64,000 nucleotides of DNA from Pseudomonadota bacterium (GTDB lineage Bacteria; Pseudomonadota; Alphaproteobacteria; Acetobacterales; Acetobacteraceae), in the NCBI GenBank assembly GCA_021781835.1, contig JAJXWD010000001.1, positions 1 to 64,000 on the forward strand, given 5' to 3'. Position 1 is the first letter of the stretch. Every line of letters starts with the position of its first letter. This document shows positions 9,250 through 17,706 of the stretch, piece after piece. The notes under the pieces are model-generated. The model searched no databases. It had not been told where the DNA came from and saw only the letters and a list, made by a program, of their open reading frames with translations. Both the position numbers and the translations under genes were made by a program.

Positions 9250-10359
9250 ATGCTGGCCCGTCTGCTCGCTTTGGTCATCAAGGAATTTCTCGCCATATTG
9301 CGCGATGGCAAAAGCCGCATGGTGCTGATCGGCCCGCCGCTCATCCAGCTTGTCGTATTCGGCTATGCCGCCAGTTTCGACCTCAATCACGTGCCCTTCG
9401 CGGTTTACGACCAGGATCAAACCGCCCTCTCACGCGATCTGGTGGCCGATTTCGCAGGCGCGCCCAGTTTCCAGCAAGTCGCGGTATTGCATAGCCCTGA
9501 GCGCATCAGGCAGCTCATTGATTCACGTGCCGTCGAGATGGTGCTCGACATCGACCCGCGTTATGGGCGCGATCTGCTGCTTGGCCAGCCAGCGCCGGTG
9601 CAAATCATCGTCGATGGCCGCAACTCCAACACCGCCCTGCTGATTTTGGGCTATGCCAGCGACATCATCACCTCGGCCAGCGAAAGCTGGGCCGCCACCC
9701 ATGGTGGCATGGCCCCGCCCGCGCGGCTCGAGCCCCGCGCGCTCTATAACCCCACGCTCGACTCACATTGGTTCATCATTCCTGGCATCGTGGCACTGCT
9801 CACCCAGGTGGTCACGCTGCTGGTGGTGGGGTTGTCGGTCGCGCGGGAACGCGAGGCCGGCACGTTCGACCAGACCCTCGTTACGCCGCTCAGGCCCCTC
9901 GACATTGTGCTGGGCAAAAGCCTGCCGGGCCTGATCATCGGCCTCGTTGAAGGCAGTGTCATCATTTTGGCCACGCATTTCTGGTTCGGCGTGCCGCTGC
10001 TGGGTTCGCTGGTCTTGCTCTATATGGGGCTGTTTTTGTTCATCGCCGCGGTCACCGGCATCGGGCTGATGATCTCCTCGCTCGCCGCCACGCAGCAACA
10101 GGCGCTGTTGGGCGCCTTCTTGTTCATGGTGCCGTCCATCATTCTCTCGGGCTTCGCGACACCCATCGCCAACATGCCCCCCCTTGTGCAAGACCTGACC
10201 CTCATCAACCCCATGCGCTATGCGCTGGTGGTGATACGTGAAAGCTTCCTCGAGCACCCCAGTCTCGCCACGCTGCTGCCCCAGTTCGGCGCCATGACCA
10301 CGCTTGCGCTCATCAGCCTCATCGCGGCGGGCTGGCTGTTCCGCAAGCGTGTGGTTTAG
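9250..10359 (+). CDS. ABC-2 type permease, second subunit
   Basis: 369 residues with the same topology as the preceding permease (helix near the N-terminus, large periplasmic loop, five C-terminal helices) and the motif [19 protein letters not shown]. Three bases separate it from the first permease stop. The two permeases are diverged paralogues, implying a heterodimeric exporter. The stop codon overlaps the arsH stop on the other strand by three bases, so the two operons converge with no room for a normal terminator. Confidence 0.9.
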   Translation: MLARLLALVIKEFLAILRDGKSRMVLIGPPLIQLVVFGYAASFDLNHVPFAVYDQDQTALSRDLVADFAGAPSFQQVAVLHSPERIRQLIDSRAVEMVLDIDPRYGRDLLLGQPAPVQIIVDGRNSNTALLILGYASDIITSASESWAATHGGMAPPARLEPRALYNPTLDSHWFIIPGIVALLTQVVTLLVVGLSVAREREAGTFDQTLVTPLRPLDIVLGKSLPGLIIGLVEGSVIILATHFWFGVPLLGSLVLLYMGLFLFIAAVTGIGLMISSLAATQQQALLGAFLFMVPSIILSGFATPIANMPPLVQDLTLINPMRYALVVIRESFLEHPSLATLLPQFGAMTTLALISLIAAGWLFRKRVV

Positions 10360-11072
10360 ATCGAGCGCTGGTTGACCCGCTTGGAAAGCGCTTCGGCGTT
10401 TTCCCGGCGCTCACTGTAGCGCTCCACCAGATAATCCGCGCAGCCGCGTGTCAGCAGCGTGAACTTCACCAGCTCCTCCATCACATCCACGATGCGGTCG
10501 TAATAAGGCGAGGTCTTCATCCGGTCGGTCTCATCGAATTCGGTGAAGGCTTTGGGCACGGAGGACTGGTTGGGAATGGTGAGCAGGCGCATCCAGCGGC
10601 CCAGAATGCGCAACTGGTTGACCGCATTGAAGCTCTGCGAGCCGCCGCACACCTGCATCACGGCCAATGTTTTGCCTTGGGTTGGGCGCACCGCGCCCAG
10701 CGCCAGGGGAATCCAGTCGATCTGCGCCTTCATGATCCCGGTCATGGCGCCATGGCGCTCGGGCGAGCACCAGACCATGCCCTCGCACCAGTTCACCAGA
10801 TCGCGCAATTCCTGTACTTTCGGATGATCCGCCCCTGCATCGTCGGGCAGGGGCAGGCCGGAGGGGTTGAAGCTGCGTGTCTCGGCGCCAAAACGGCGCA
10901 AAATCGCGGCGGCTTCCTCCGTCACCAGCCGGCTGAAGGCGCGCGGCCGCACGGAGCCGTACAGCAGCAGGATGCGCGGCTTGTGACGTGGCCGGGGCGC
11001 ATCGAACAGGCGCGCTTCATCAATCGGTGCGAAGCAGGCTGCATCGAGATTTGGCAAGGATTCGTCAGCCAT
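10356..11072 (-). CDS. arsH: ArsH, NADPH-dependent FMN reductase of organoarsenical resistance
   Basis: 238-residue flavodoxin-fold protein. The N-terminal phosphate loop [14 protein letters not shown] binds FMN, followed by [20 protein letters not shown] and [21 protein letters not shown], characteristic of ArsH. Family members oxidise trivalent methylated arsenicals to the less toxic pentavalent forms. It is the last gene of the arsenic operon. The ATG at 11072 is chosen because it overlaps the acr3 stop by eight bases; an upstream in-frame start would lie deep inside acr3. Confidence 0.95.
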   Translation of the reverse strand: MADESLPNLDAACFAPIDEARLFDAPRPRHKPRILLLYGSVRPRAFSRLVTEEAAAILRRFGAETRSFNPSGLPLPDDAGADHPKVQELRDLVNWCEGMVWCSPERHGAMTGIMKAQIDWIPLALGAVRPTQGKTLAVMQVCGGSQSFNAVNQLRILGRWMRLLTIPNQSSVPKAFTEFDETDRMKTSPYYDRIVDVMEELVKFTLLTRGCADYLVERYSERRENAEALSKRVNQRSI

Positions 11073-12153
11073 GGGCTTTGACGCCATCCGCGCGCTCATA
11101 CCAGCCCTTGGTCGCGGTCACGAGTTTGACGGCCAGCAGCATGACCGGCACTTCGATCAGCACGCCAACCACCGTGGCCAGCGCCGCGCCGGAATTGAAG
11201 CCGAACAGGCTGATGGCGGCGGCCACCGCCAGCTCGAAGAAATTCGAGGCGCCGATGAGGGCCGAGGGGCAGGCGATGTTATGCGTCTCGCCCAGGGCGC
11301 GGTTGAGCCCATAGGCCAGCGTGGCGTTGAAGAACACCTGCACCAGAATGGGCACGGCCAGCAGCACGATCACCAGCGGTTGCTTGATGATTTCAGCCCC
11401 CTGGAAGGCAAACAGCAGCACCAGCGTGAGCAGCAGGGCGAGGATAGACCATGGACCGATTTTCGCCATCGCGGCATCGAACGTGTCTGGCCCGTGCCGC
11501 AGCAAGCCGCGCCGCCAGAGTTGCGCGATGATGACAGGGATGACGATATAGAGCACCACCGAGGTGAGCAATGTGGCCCAGGGCACGGTGATGGAGGACA
11601 GCCCCAGCAACAGCCCGACAATGGGGGCGAAAGCGAACACCATGATGGTGTCGTTGAGCGCCACTTGCGAGAGGGTGAACAGCGGGTCGCCGTTTGTAAG
11701 GCGGCTCCAAACGAACACCATGGCGGTGCAGGGGGCGGCGGCCAGCAAGATCAGCCCGGCGATGTAGCTGTCGATCTGCCCAGGCGGCAGCAGCGGGCGG
11801 AACAAATGCCCGATGAACAAGGCGGCCAGCAGCGCCATGGAAAAGGGCTTGACCAGCCAGTTGACAAACAACGTCACGCCGATGCCGCGCACATGCTGCC
11901 TCACCTCGTGCAGGGCGCCGAAATCGACCTTCACCAGCATCGGGATGATCATCACCCATATCAGCAGCCCGACCGGGAGATTGACCTGGGCGATTTCCAT
12001 GCGGCCAATCGCCTGGAACAGCCCCGGCGCCCCCTGCCCGGCCAAAATGCCGGCAATGATACACAGGAATACCCATACACTCAGAAAGCGTTCAAAGATG
12101 CTCATCTTCTCGCCAGCGGCTTTTTTGGCCGTAACGTCACATTGCACGGACAT
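11065..12153 (-). CDS. acr3: Arsenite efflux transporter, ACR3 family
   Basis: 362 residues with ten predicted membrane helices (BART superfamily). Helix 4 contains the essential Cys in [12 protein letters not shown] (Cys142), and SNFFELAVA carries the conserved Glu of a later helix. It exports arsenite using the proton gradient. The start at 12153 is supported by AAGGAG eight bases upstream. It follows arsC by nine bases and precedes arsH, the normal order of a detoxification operon in which arsenate is reduced, then expelled. Confidence 0.96.
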   Translation of the reverse strand: MSVQCDVTAKKAAGEKMSIFERFLSVWVFLCIIAGILAGQGAPGLFQAIGRMEIAQVNLPVGLLIWVMIIPMLVKVDFGALHEVRQHVRGIGVTLFVNWLVKPFSMALLAALFIGHLFRPLLPPGQIDSYIAGLILLAAAPCTAMVFVWSRLTNGDPLFTLSQVALNDTIMVFAFAPIVGLLLGLSSITVPWATLLTSVVLYIVIPVIIAQLWRRGLLRHGPDTFDAAMAKIGPWSILALLLTLVLLFAFQGAEIIKQPLVIVLLAVPILVQVFFNATLAYGLNRALGETHNIACPSALIGASNFFELAVAAAISLFGFNSGAALATVVGVLIEVPVMLLAVKLVTATKGWYERADGVKAHG

Positions 12154-12162
12154 GATCGCTCC

Positions 12163-12576
12163 TTACACTCCCAAAGCCGCGCGGACCGCCGGCACCAGAC
12201 GCGCGCTGATATCGTCGCGCACGCGGATGAAGCTCTCCAGCGGCTCGCCATGCGGATCGTGAAACGCGATGTGCAGGCGCGGCACGGGGCGGGGAAATAT
12301 CGGGCAGGTTTCCTTGGCGTTGTCGCACACGGTCACGACCAGATCGATCGGCTCGTTGATGACCGCGTCGACGTCTTTCGGGTAGAGCCCCTCGGTTGGC
12401 AGCCCGGCCGCGCGCAAGGCCGCGATGGCGCCTTCGGCGACCTTGGGCTGCGGGCGCGTGCCCGCCGAGAGCACCCGCCCCGCGGCGCCAAGCTCATGGC
12501 GCAGCAGCACTTCGGCCATCTGCGAGCGGCAGGAATTGCCGGTGCAGAGGATCAGCACCGTTTTCTGTGTCGTCAT
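12163..12576 (-). CDS. arsC: Arsenate reductase ArsC, thioredoxin-coupled (LMW-phosphatase fold)
   Basis: 137 residues. The P-loop CTGNSCRS holds the nucleophilic Cys and Arg, and TVCDNAKETCP provides the Cys pair that forms the relay disulfide reduced by thioredoxin, as in Staphylococcus aureus ArsC. It reduces arsenate to arsenite for export by Acr3. The start at 12576 is chosen at MTTQKT with AAGGAT upstream, because the longer frame has no phosphatase-family match. This is one of three arsenate reductase genes in the operon. Confidence 0.94.
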   Translation of the reverse strand: MTTQKTVLILCTGNSCRSQMAEVLLRHELGAAGRVLSAGTRPQPKVAEGAIAALRAAGLPTEGLYPKDVDAVINEPIDLVVTVCDNAKETCPIFPRPVPRLHIAFHDPHGEPLESFIRVRDDISARLVPAVRAALGV

Positions 12577-12601
12577 GGAGGGGATCCTTGATATGTCTCG
12601 T

Positions 12602-13045
12602 TTAGTCAGCCGAAAGGACGGGTTTGCCAACGAATTTGCCGGTGGCATCAATAACAATCTCGCCATCCTCCTTTACAAAGGCGCCGCGTTGCGGATGGGG
12701 CAGAATGTCGAGCACCGCCTCGGAGGGGCGGCAGAGTTTTACACCGAGAGGGGTCACCACGATGGGCCGGTTGATGAGAATCGGGTGCGCCATCATGGCG
12801 TCGATCAACCGCTCATCGGTGAGGGCGGGATCGTCCAGCCCGAGCTGGTCATAAGGCGTGCCCTTGCGCCGCAGCAGAGCGCGCGCCGGAATGCCCATCC
12901 GCGCGATGAGGTTGGAAAGTTCAGTGCGGCTGGGCGGGGTTTTTAGATATTCGATGATGAGCGGCGCCTCGCCGCTATTGCGGATCAGGGCGAGCACGTT
13001 GCGCGAGGTGCCGCAAGCGGGGTTGTGATAGATGGTGATGCTCAT
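12602..13045 (-). CDS. arsC: Arsenate reductase, glutaredoxin-coupled (ArsC/Spx family)
   Basis: 147 residues starting MSITIYHNPACGTSRN: the lone catalytic Cys followed by GTSRN is the hallmark of the E. coli plasmid R773-type ArsC. The later NRPIVVTPLGVKLCRPSE block supplies the Arg residues that bind arsenate. Electrons come from glutathione/glutaredoxin. It is unrelated in fold and mechanism to the two flanking phosphatase-fold reductases. Its ATG overlaps the stop of the upstream gene in ATGA. Confidence 0.95.
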   Translation of the reverse strand: MSITIYHNPACGTSRNVLALIRNSGEAPLIIEYLKTPPSRTELSNLIARMGIPARALLRRKGTPYDQLGLDDPALTDERLIDAMMAHPILINRPIVVTPLGVKLCRPSEAVLDILPHPQRGAFVKEDGEIVIDATGKFVGKPVLSAD

Positions 13046-13566
13046 CGTGCGGTTTCCTGGCTGGCGTCCAGCCTCATCTGGCCAATGGCCGCGGCGCGTT
13101 GCGCAAGCGCCATGCGGTCCAAAGCCTCGAAGGGCAGAACAACGAAAATCTTGATACGGTTTTCCAGTTCGCGCAGCGTGGCACGATAGGCTTGCGCCTG
13201 CTCCAGCTCGGAACCATGCACGGCCGCCGGGTCTGGCAGCCCCCAATGCGCCGTAATCGGCTGTCCTGGCCAGGCGGGGCAAACCTCGCCCGCCACCCGG
13301 TCGCAAACCGTGAAGACAAAATCCATCTCCGGGGCGCCGGGAGCCGAGAACTCCTCCCAGCCTTTGCTGCGCAGACCATCGGTTGGCATACCCAGAGATG
13401 CCAAGAGTGACAATGCCCTGGGCTGTATCACACCTTTGGGGTGGCTGCCCGCGCTGAAGGCCTGAAATTTTCCTTGCCCCCAATGCGTAAGCAGGGATTC
13501 GGCGATGATGCTGCGCGCCGAATTGCCCGTGCAGAGGAAAAGAACGTTAAACGGCCGCTGGCTCAT
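13042..13566 (-). CDS. arsC: Second LMW-phosphatase-type arsenate reductase
   Basis: 174 residues. It has the P-loop CTGNSARS and the Cys pair context FTVCDRVAGEVCP, so the thioredoxin-type relay is intact. It is longer at the C-terminus than the 137-residue paralogue two genes downstream, with a helical tail after residue 140. This longer form is commonly found directly after arsR. The start at 13566 overlaps the arsR stop in ATGA. A function in arsenate reduction is likely; a protein-tyrosine phosphatase role is less likely because of the Cys pair. Confidence 0.9.
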   Translation of the reverse strand: MSQRPFNVLFLCTGNSARSIIAESLLTHWGQGKFQAFSAGSHPKGVIQPRALSLLASLGMPTDGLRSKGWEEFSAPGAPEMDFVFTVCDRVAGEVCPAWPGQPITAHWGLPDPAAVHGSELEQAQAYRATLRELENRIKIFVVLPFEALDRMALAQRAAAIGQMRLDASQETAR

Positions 13567-13919
13567 GACGGTTTCCGTTGCTGCGGGGTTTCCAGCTTCG
13601 TGCCATCGCATAGCCCAACCCCACAGGCGGCGGGGTTGCCCTGGCAGCAATTCTCCGTGAGGTAGGCGAGCAAGCCATTCATGTTCGCAAGCTCGGCGGA
13701 ATAGATCAGCGACCGGCCTTCCCGTTCAAAGCGGACCAGCCCCGCATGGCGCAGTTCCTTGAGGTGGAAGGACAAGGTTGCCGATGGCAAGCCAAGCCGC
13801 TCCCCCAGCTGTCCGGCGGGCAGGCCCTCTGGCCCGGCCTGCACGAGAAGGCGAAAAACATCCAGCCGCGCCTCCTGGGCCAGGGCGGCGAGGGCGGTGA
13901 GGGCATCTGATTTATTCAT
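13563..13919 (-). CDS. arsR: ArsR-family arsenite-responsive repressor
   Basis: 118-residue winged-helix repressor. The DNA-recognition region SATLSFHLKELRHAGLV is typical. The usual metal-site ELCVCDL of the alpha-3 helix is absent. Instead three Cys lie near the C-terminus: Cys91, Cys92 and Cys99 (CCQGNPAAC), with Cys104 further on. That layout matches the separately evolved As(III) site of Acidithiobacillus ferrooxidans ArsR (Cys95, Cys96, Cys102). It is the first gene of the operon and probably represses its own promoter at about 13920-13950. Confidence 0.93.
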   Translation of the reverse strand: MNKSDALTALAALAQEARLDVFRLLVQAGPEGLPAGQLGERLGLPSATLSFHLKELRHAGLVRFEREGRSLIYSAELANMNGLLAYLTENCCQGNPAACGVGLCDGTKLETPQQRKPS

Positions 13920-13922
13920 ATC

Positions 13923-13936
13923 TCCATTTGTATGGA
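13923..13936. promoter_or_regulatory. Candidate ArsR operator
   Basis: TCCAT-TTGT-ATGGA is an inverted repeat lying only a few bases upstream of the arsR ATG (13919) inside an AT-rich stretch. It is embedded in a larger imperfect repeat reaching to about 13950. ArsR operators usually overlap the promoter of arsR, so the position fits, but no experimental consensus is available here. Confidence 0.4.
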
Positions 13937-13963
13937 AATATGGATAAATGTCAAGCCGTGACC

Positions 13964-14018
13964 TTATACCATCCCGCCAAATGTTTGACGCTTCGAGTGC
14001 GGTGGCGGGATGGTATAA
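13964..14018. repeat. Long perfect inverted repeat (REP-like palindrome)
   Basis: TTATACCATCCCGCCA at 13964-13979 is the exact reverse complement of 14003-14018, separated by 23 bases. There is no T-run on either side. The unit lies between the arsR promoter and the 3-prime end of the SGNH gene. It shares the outer ATACCA with the palindrome at 14061-14092. Confidence 0.8.
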
Positions 14019-14060
14019 TTCTTTGAGTTTGCGCGTGGCCGCCCCACCAAGCCCACGGCC

Positions 14061-14092
14061 AATACCAGCCAGCCTGGAGGCTGACTGGTATT
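14061..14092. repeat. Second ATACCA-ended palindrome at the end of the SGNH gene
   Basis: Arms of 15 bases with one mismatch (AATACCAGCCAGCCT against the complement of 14078-14092) enclose GG. The right arm overlaps the TAA stop of the gene at 14091. It could fold as a 3-prime hairpin in the mRNA and act as a stabiliser or terminator, although no U-tract follows. Confidence 0.7.
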
Positions 14093-15335
14093 AGCTTTGG
14101 CGCTGGTGGAATTCGGGCGAGGTTAGCATGCGCGCCAGGAGCTTTTGCAGGCCACCCGTGAGGCCGTGCTGGGTGAGCAGGGCTTGGGCGGTTTTTTGGC
14201 CGTCCGGGTCTGGCGGGCGATGGAGGAGGGCGAGGTAGGCAGCGCGGACCAGATGACCGGGCAGCAGGGCTTGCAGGGCCGGGGCCAGGGCGGTGAAGGC
14301 CGGGGCGGCGAAGGTTAGCAGGTCTGGGGCTTGGTGGTAGAAAAAGGGAATGCGCAGGCGGGCCGGGCGGCGCAGAATGAGGCCGAGAAGCGCCGCCATG
14401 GGCGGGGCGGTGGCGGCATCGGGCGCCAGATGCAGACGCAACGCCCCTGCCCCGCCCGGCGCCACCGGCCGCACGGGCAAGACACCGCAAACAATGTGCG
14501 GGCCGTGCGTGTGCTCGCTGGTGAGGCGCAGGCGGGCGCTGGTTTCGCCCTCCAGGGCCAGCACGCCGCGGGAGCTGGTGAAATTGAACGCCACGGCGGT
14601 CACGTCTTCGTCCTCGGCCATGGGCAGGCGGATTTCGGCATCGCCCGCCAGAAGCAGGGTTTCGGCGCTGAGCAGCGAGGTGGAGACAGGCTGGAGCGGC
14701 AAATGGCCGCCCGCCAGCTCGGCCGCGCGCGCGCAACGGTAGCGGGCGCTGGTCAATTCGGTTTCGCCCGCGGGCCGGCGGTGCTGCCAGATGTCGCGCA
14801 GGGCACCGGCCAGGATTGTGCCGATCTGGCAGGCGATGGCAGGGTGGAGGTGCATGTCATCCTGGAACTGGTCCTGGGGGGTGAGCCCCTGCCCCGCCAT
14901 GGCCGCGAGGAAGGCGTAACCATCGAAAAACGGCACGCGGCAGCGCAGGGCCACCAGGCGGTAGGCGCGCGCGACGGCCCCGCCATCGGGCAGGGCCTTG
15001 AGGCTGGGCAGGATGAGCAGAGCCGGCAGGCAGCCCTGGACGGTGATCTCGGCGATGGCGGATTCGAGCTGGGATTCGATGGCGGGAAGATCGAGAGCGC
15101 CATCGGCGTGAAGGGCGGTGTCGTTGCAGGTGAAATCGAGGAGGCACAGATTGAAACAGGAGAGGTCCAGCTCGGCCAGGCGATAGGCGAACAGGGCGCT
15201 GCAGCTGGTGCCCAGGGAAAACGAGGCAAAGCCGGAAAAGGCCGGACTTTCGCGCAGGGCCTTGGCGTAGCCGTCTCGGTAGACGGCGTTGGAGGTGCCA
15301 ACCAGGCACAGAGCGGGAGAGGCTGAGCTGGACAT
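14091..15335 (-). CDS. SGNH-hydrolase-like protein with C-terminal DUF4214-like module
   Basis: 414 residues. The N-terminus (ALCLVGTSNAVYRDGYAKAL) has the beta strand, GxSN turn and helix of an SGNH block I, and DDMHLHP at about 160 gives the D-x-x-H of block V. A beta-rich middle region follows. The last 50 residues (YLALLHRPPDPDG to MLTSPEF) fit the DUF4214 pattern found in secreted and glycan-associated proteins. It probably acts on glycan acyl groups or binds a glycan, but catalysis is not established. It is divergent from the next gene, whose product also ends in a DUF4214-like segment. No signal peptide is seen. Confidence 0.6.
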   Translation of the reverse strand: MSSSASPALCLVGTSNAVYRDGYAKALRESPAFSGFASFSLGTSCSALFAYRLAELDLSCFNLCLLDFTCNDTALHADGALDLPAIESQLESAIAEITVQGCLPALLILPSLKALPDGGAVARAYRLVALRCRVPFFDGYAFLAAMAGQGLTPQDQFQDDMHLHPAIACQIGTILAGALRDIWQHRRPAGETELTSARYRCARAAELAGGHLPLQPVSTSLLSAETLLLAGDAEIRLPMAEDEDVTAVAFNFTSSRGVLALEGETSARLRLTSEHTHGPHIVCGVLPVRPVAPGGAGALRLHLAPDAATAPPMAALLGLILRRPARLRIPFFYHQAPDLLTFAAPAFTALAPALQALLPGHLVRAAYLALLHRPPDPDGQKTAQALLTQHGLTGGLQKLLARMLTSPEFHQRQS

Positions 15336-15546
15336 GCCGCTATACCAGAAATTACGATCTATGGTTGTGTTTTGTGGTGGAAATTTGGCGGGTTTGGGCT
15401 TTCAATGCAAGGAATTGTTTACTAGTATTTCATCAGTCAGCAAAAAATTACAATTTTTGCGTGTGTTTCAGGCGCTGGGCGATGGGAAAGCCAGGCGGCG
15501 CCTGATGGTGGATAATCAAGACAAACACAACCTTGGATTAGATTTC

Positions 15547-16398
15547 ATGGCAAAATCATCCAACCTCAGGCGGATCAGTGGCGGCAAGGTGGTCTTGTGG
15601 GACGATGGCGGCGTGCTGGCGGGCTTTGCGCCGCCCGGCGGACGGGCGGAGGAACCGCGCGCGGCTGGGGAAGAGGAGGCGGAGCTTGCCGCCGCGCCGG
15701 TTTGCGAAGGCTATGTGGACGGGCTGGACCCGCGCTGGAATGTGGTGGGCTGGGTGCGGATGCCGGCCCGGCCGGAGCGGCGGCTGAGTGTGGGGCTGCT
15801 GGCCGAAGAGGTATTGATTGCCACCGACACCGCGCTGCGCTTTCGTGGGGATTTGCTGGCGGCGCGGTATGGCGATGGAAATTACGGGTTTCATCTGGCC
15901 ATTCCGGGGCGGTTTTTTGATGGCGGACGCCACAGGCTGGCCGTGCGCGTGCTGGGCGAGGACAGCGAGACGGTGCTGGGGCGGCTGGAGCTGACCTTGC
16001 CCGCCCGCCCGCCCCGGCGGGCCGAGCCGCAACGCGAAACAGCCAAGGCGGCGGCGCTGGTGGCCGAGGTGCTGGGCGCCAGGGCCGAGATCACGCCCGC
16101 CGAGCTTGAGGGGTTCGCCCAGGATTTGAGCGAGGAGCTGGGAAGCATCGCCCGCCACTACGACGCGGCCACGGCCATTGGCCTGCTTTATGTGCATGTG
16201 CTGCGCCGGCGCGCCGATGAGGACGGGTTGCAGACCCGCCTGACCAGGCTGAGCCAGACCCCTGAGCAGATGAGCGAGGTGGTGCGCGAGGTGGTGTTTT
16301 CGGACGAGGCGGCGGTGAGCCTGCGCCAGGGCACTGGCGGGCGGCTGCCTTCGCTCGCGCCCCTCCGCGCCTGGGCGCGGCTGCGCCGGTTTGCCTGA
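15547..16398 (+). CDS. Glycan-locus protein with beta-sandwich module and DUF4214-like C-terminus
   Basis: About 283 residues. Residues about 40-150 (CEGYVDGLDPRWNVVGWVRM, later GDGNYGFHLAIPGRFFDGG and HRLAVRVLG) match a beta-sandwich module often attached to bacterial glycosyltransferases and methyltransferases of polysaccharide loci. Residues about 200-260 (GLLYVHVLRRRADEDGL to VVFSDEA) resemble DUF4214. No catalytic motif is seen. In-frame ATGs at 15505 and 15547 are both possible; the region upstream (15336-15546) is AT-rich and probably promoter DNA. The glycosyltransferase gene starts 12 bases downstream, so they form an operon. Confidence 0.6.
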   Translation: MAKSSNLRRISGGKVVLWDDGGVLAGFAPPGGRAEEPRAAGEEEAELAAAPVCEGYVDGLDPRWNVVGWVRMPARPERRLSVGLLAEEVLIATDTALRFRGDLLAARYGDGNYGFHLAIPGRFFDGGRHRLAVRVLGEDSETVLGRLELTLPARPPRRAEPQRETAKAAALVAEVLGARAEITPAELEGFAQDLSEELGSIARHYDAATAIGLLYVHVLRRRADEDGLQTRLTRLSQTPEQMSEVVREVVFSDEAAVSLRQGTGGRLPSLAPLRAWARLRRFA

Positions 16399-16410
16399 GG
16401 CGCGGGCAGG

Positions 16411-17706
16411 ATGATTTATTACAGCCACCGCACACGCAAGGCGCTCGCGGAGGGGCATGTTTATCTGCCGCTCGGGTTCGCGCATTATTCCTATGGCTCG
16501 GTCTGCCAGAAATTCAAGAAATTGTTTGAAGACAGAGATTTATCGGCCGAAGAGCTGATGATGCCCGAGATTTACGCCAGCCATGCCGATGTCGGCCCGC
16601 GCGGGGGCGGGCGGCCGCTGCATGTGGCGTTCAAGCCTTATGAGGAGATCAGGCTGCTCAAGGGGGCGGCCAATGTCGCGCATGTGGCGTGGGAGTTTGA
16701 CCGGCTGCCGACATTGGACGGGCTGCCGCTGGGCCATCCGCGCCGGGCCAACCCGCTGAATGATTATGTGCGTGTGCTAGGGCTGGTGGATGAGGTGTGG
16801 GTGGGCTGCGCCTATACCAAGCGGGTGTTCGAGGGGCATGGGCTTGCGCATGTCGAGGTGATGCCCGCGCCGATCGAGACCGGGCGGGCGCCGCCGGGGC
16901 GGGACGCGCCCATGGGCGGGGGAGCGCGGATTGATGGTTTTGAGCTGACCCGCCAGGCCGTGGCCGCGCTGCTGGAGGGCACAGGCACGCCGCGCCTGGA
17001 CCAGGGCACGCTGCTGCGCGCCCATGAGACGAGGGCCAGAGGCGGACGGGTGTTCGTCTCGGTGTGCAACCCCGGCGACCCGCGCAAGAATATCGCCGCC
17101 ATGCTGCTGGGGTTTCAGAATTTTTTGCGCCGCCACAAGCGCCATGACCTGCTGATCGTCAAGCTCGTGCTCTCGGGCGCGCCCGAGGCCCTGCGCCTGG
17201 CGCTGCGCGAGCAGTTGCCGGCCTATTTCGAACAGATCGGCGTGCCGTTCGGGTTTATGGATTGCGCCGATATTTTGCTGGTGCCCGGGCATTTGACGCC
17301 AGACGCGCTGGGCAGCCTGTACCGGGCGGCGGAGTTTTATTTATGCACCAGCGCCGCCGAGGGCCAGGGGCTGCCCGTGCAGGAGGCCATGGCCGCGGGG
17401 CTGGTGCCGGTGAGCCCGGCGGTGACGGCGATGGAGGATTACATAAAGCCCGGCCATGCCGTGGTGCTGGCGGCCAAGCGCGCGCCCATACCGTTACAGA
17501 CCGCCGAAGCCTATGGGCTCTGCGGGCTGAGCTGGAGCGTGGTGGACCACCGGGAGGTGAGCGCCGGGCTGGCCGCGGCCGTGGCCATGGGGCCACAGGA
17601 ATATGAGCGCCGGTCGGTTGCGGCTTGGCGGTTTATCCGCGAGCAATACGGGTTTGCGGCGCTGGGTGAGAGACTTTGCGCGCGCCAGGCGGCGCTGCTG
17701 GCATGA
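16411..17706 (+). CDS. Glycosyltransferase, family 4-like (GT-B)
   Basis: 431 residues. The C-terminal Rossmann half has VFVSVCNPGDPRKNIAAML (nucleotide-sugar phosphate region) and EFYLCTSAAEGQGLPVQEAMAAGLVPV, the E-x7-E-type motif of GT4 retaining enzymes. The N-terminal half contains HVAWEFDRLP and VDEVWVGCAYTKRVFEGHG, typical of acceptor-side domains in polysaccharide GTs. It is a cytoplasmic sugar-transferring enzyme of surface-glycan assembly; donor and acceptor are unknown. The stop overlaps the next start in ATGA. Confidence 0.88.
   Translation: MIYYSHRTRKALAEGHVYLPLGFAHYSYGSVCQKFKKLFEDRDLSAEELMMPEIYASHADVGPRGGGRPLHVAFKPYEEIRLLKGAANVAHVAWEFDRLPTLDGLPLGHPRRANPLNDYVRVLGLVDEVWVGCAYTKRVFEGHGLAHVEVMPAPIETGRAPPGRDAPMGGGARIDGFELTRQAVAALLEGTGTPRLDQGTLLRAHETRARGGRVFVSVCNPGDPRKNIAAMLLGFQNFLRRHKRHDLLIVKLVLSGAPEALRLALREQLPAYFEQIGVPFGFMDCADILLVPGHLTPDALGSLYRAAEFYLCTSAAEGQGLPVQEAMAAGLVPVSPAVTAMEDYIKPGHAVVLAAKRAPIPLQTAEAYGLCGLSWSVVDHREVSAGLAAAVAMGPQEYERRSVAAWRFIREQYGFAALGERLCARQAALLA

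Noticed and set aside
11071-12591. Long open frame of about 506 codons on the plus strand
   Set aside because: It is antisense to acr3 and arsC, very rich in His, Gln and Arg, with no domain pattern; a high-GC shadow of the real genes.
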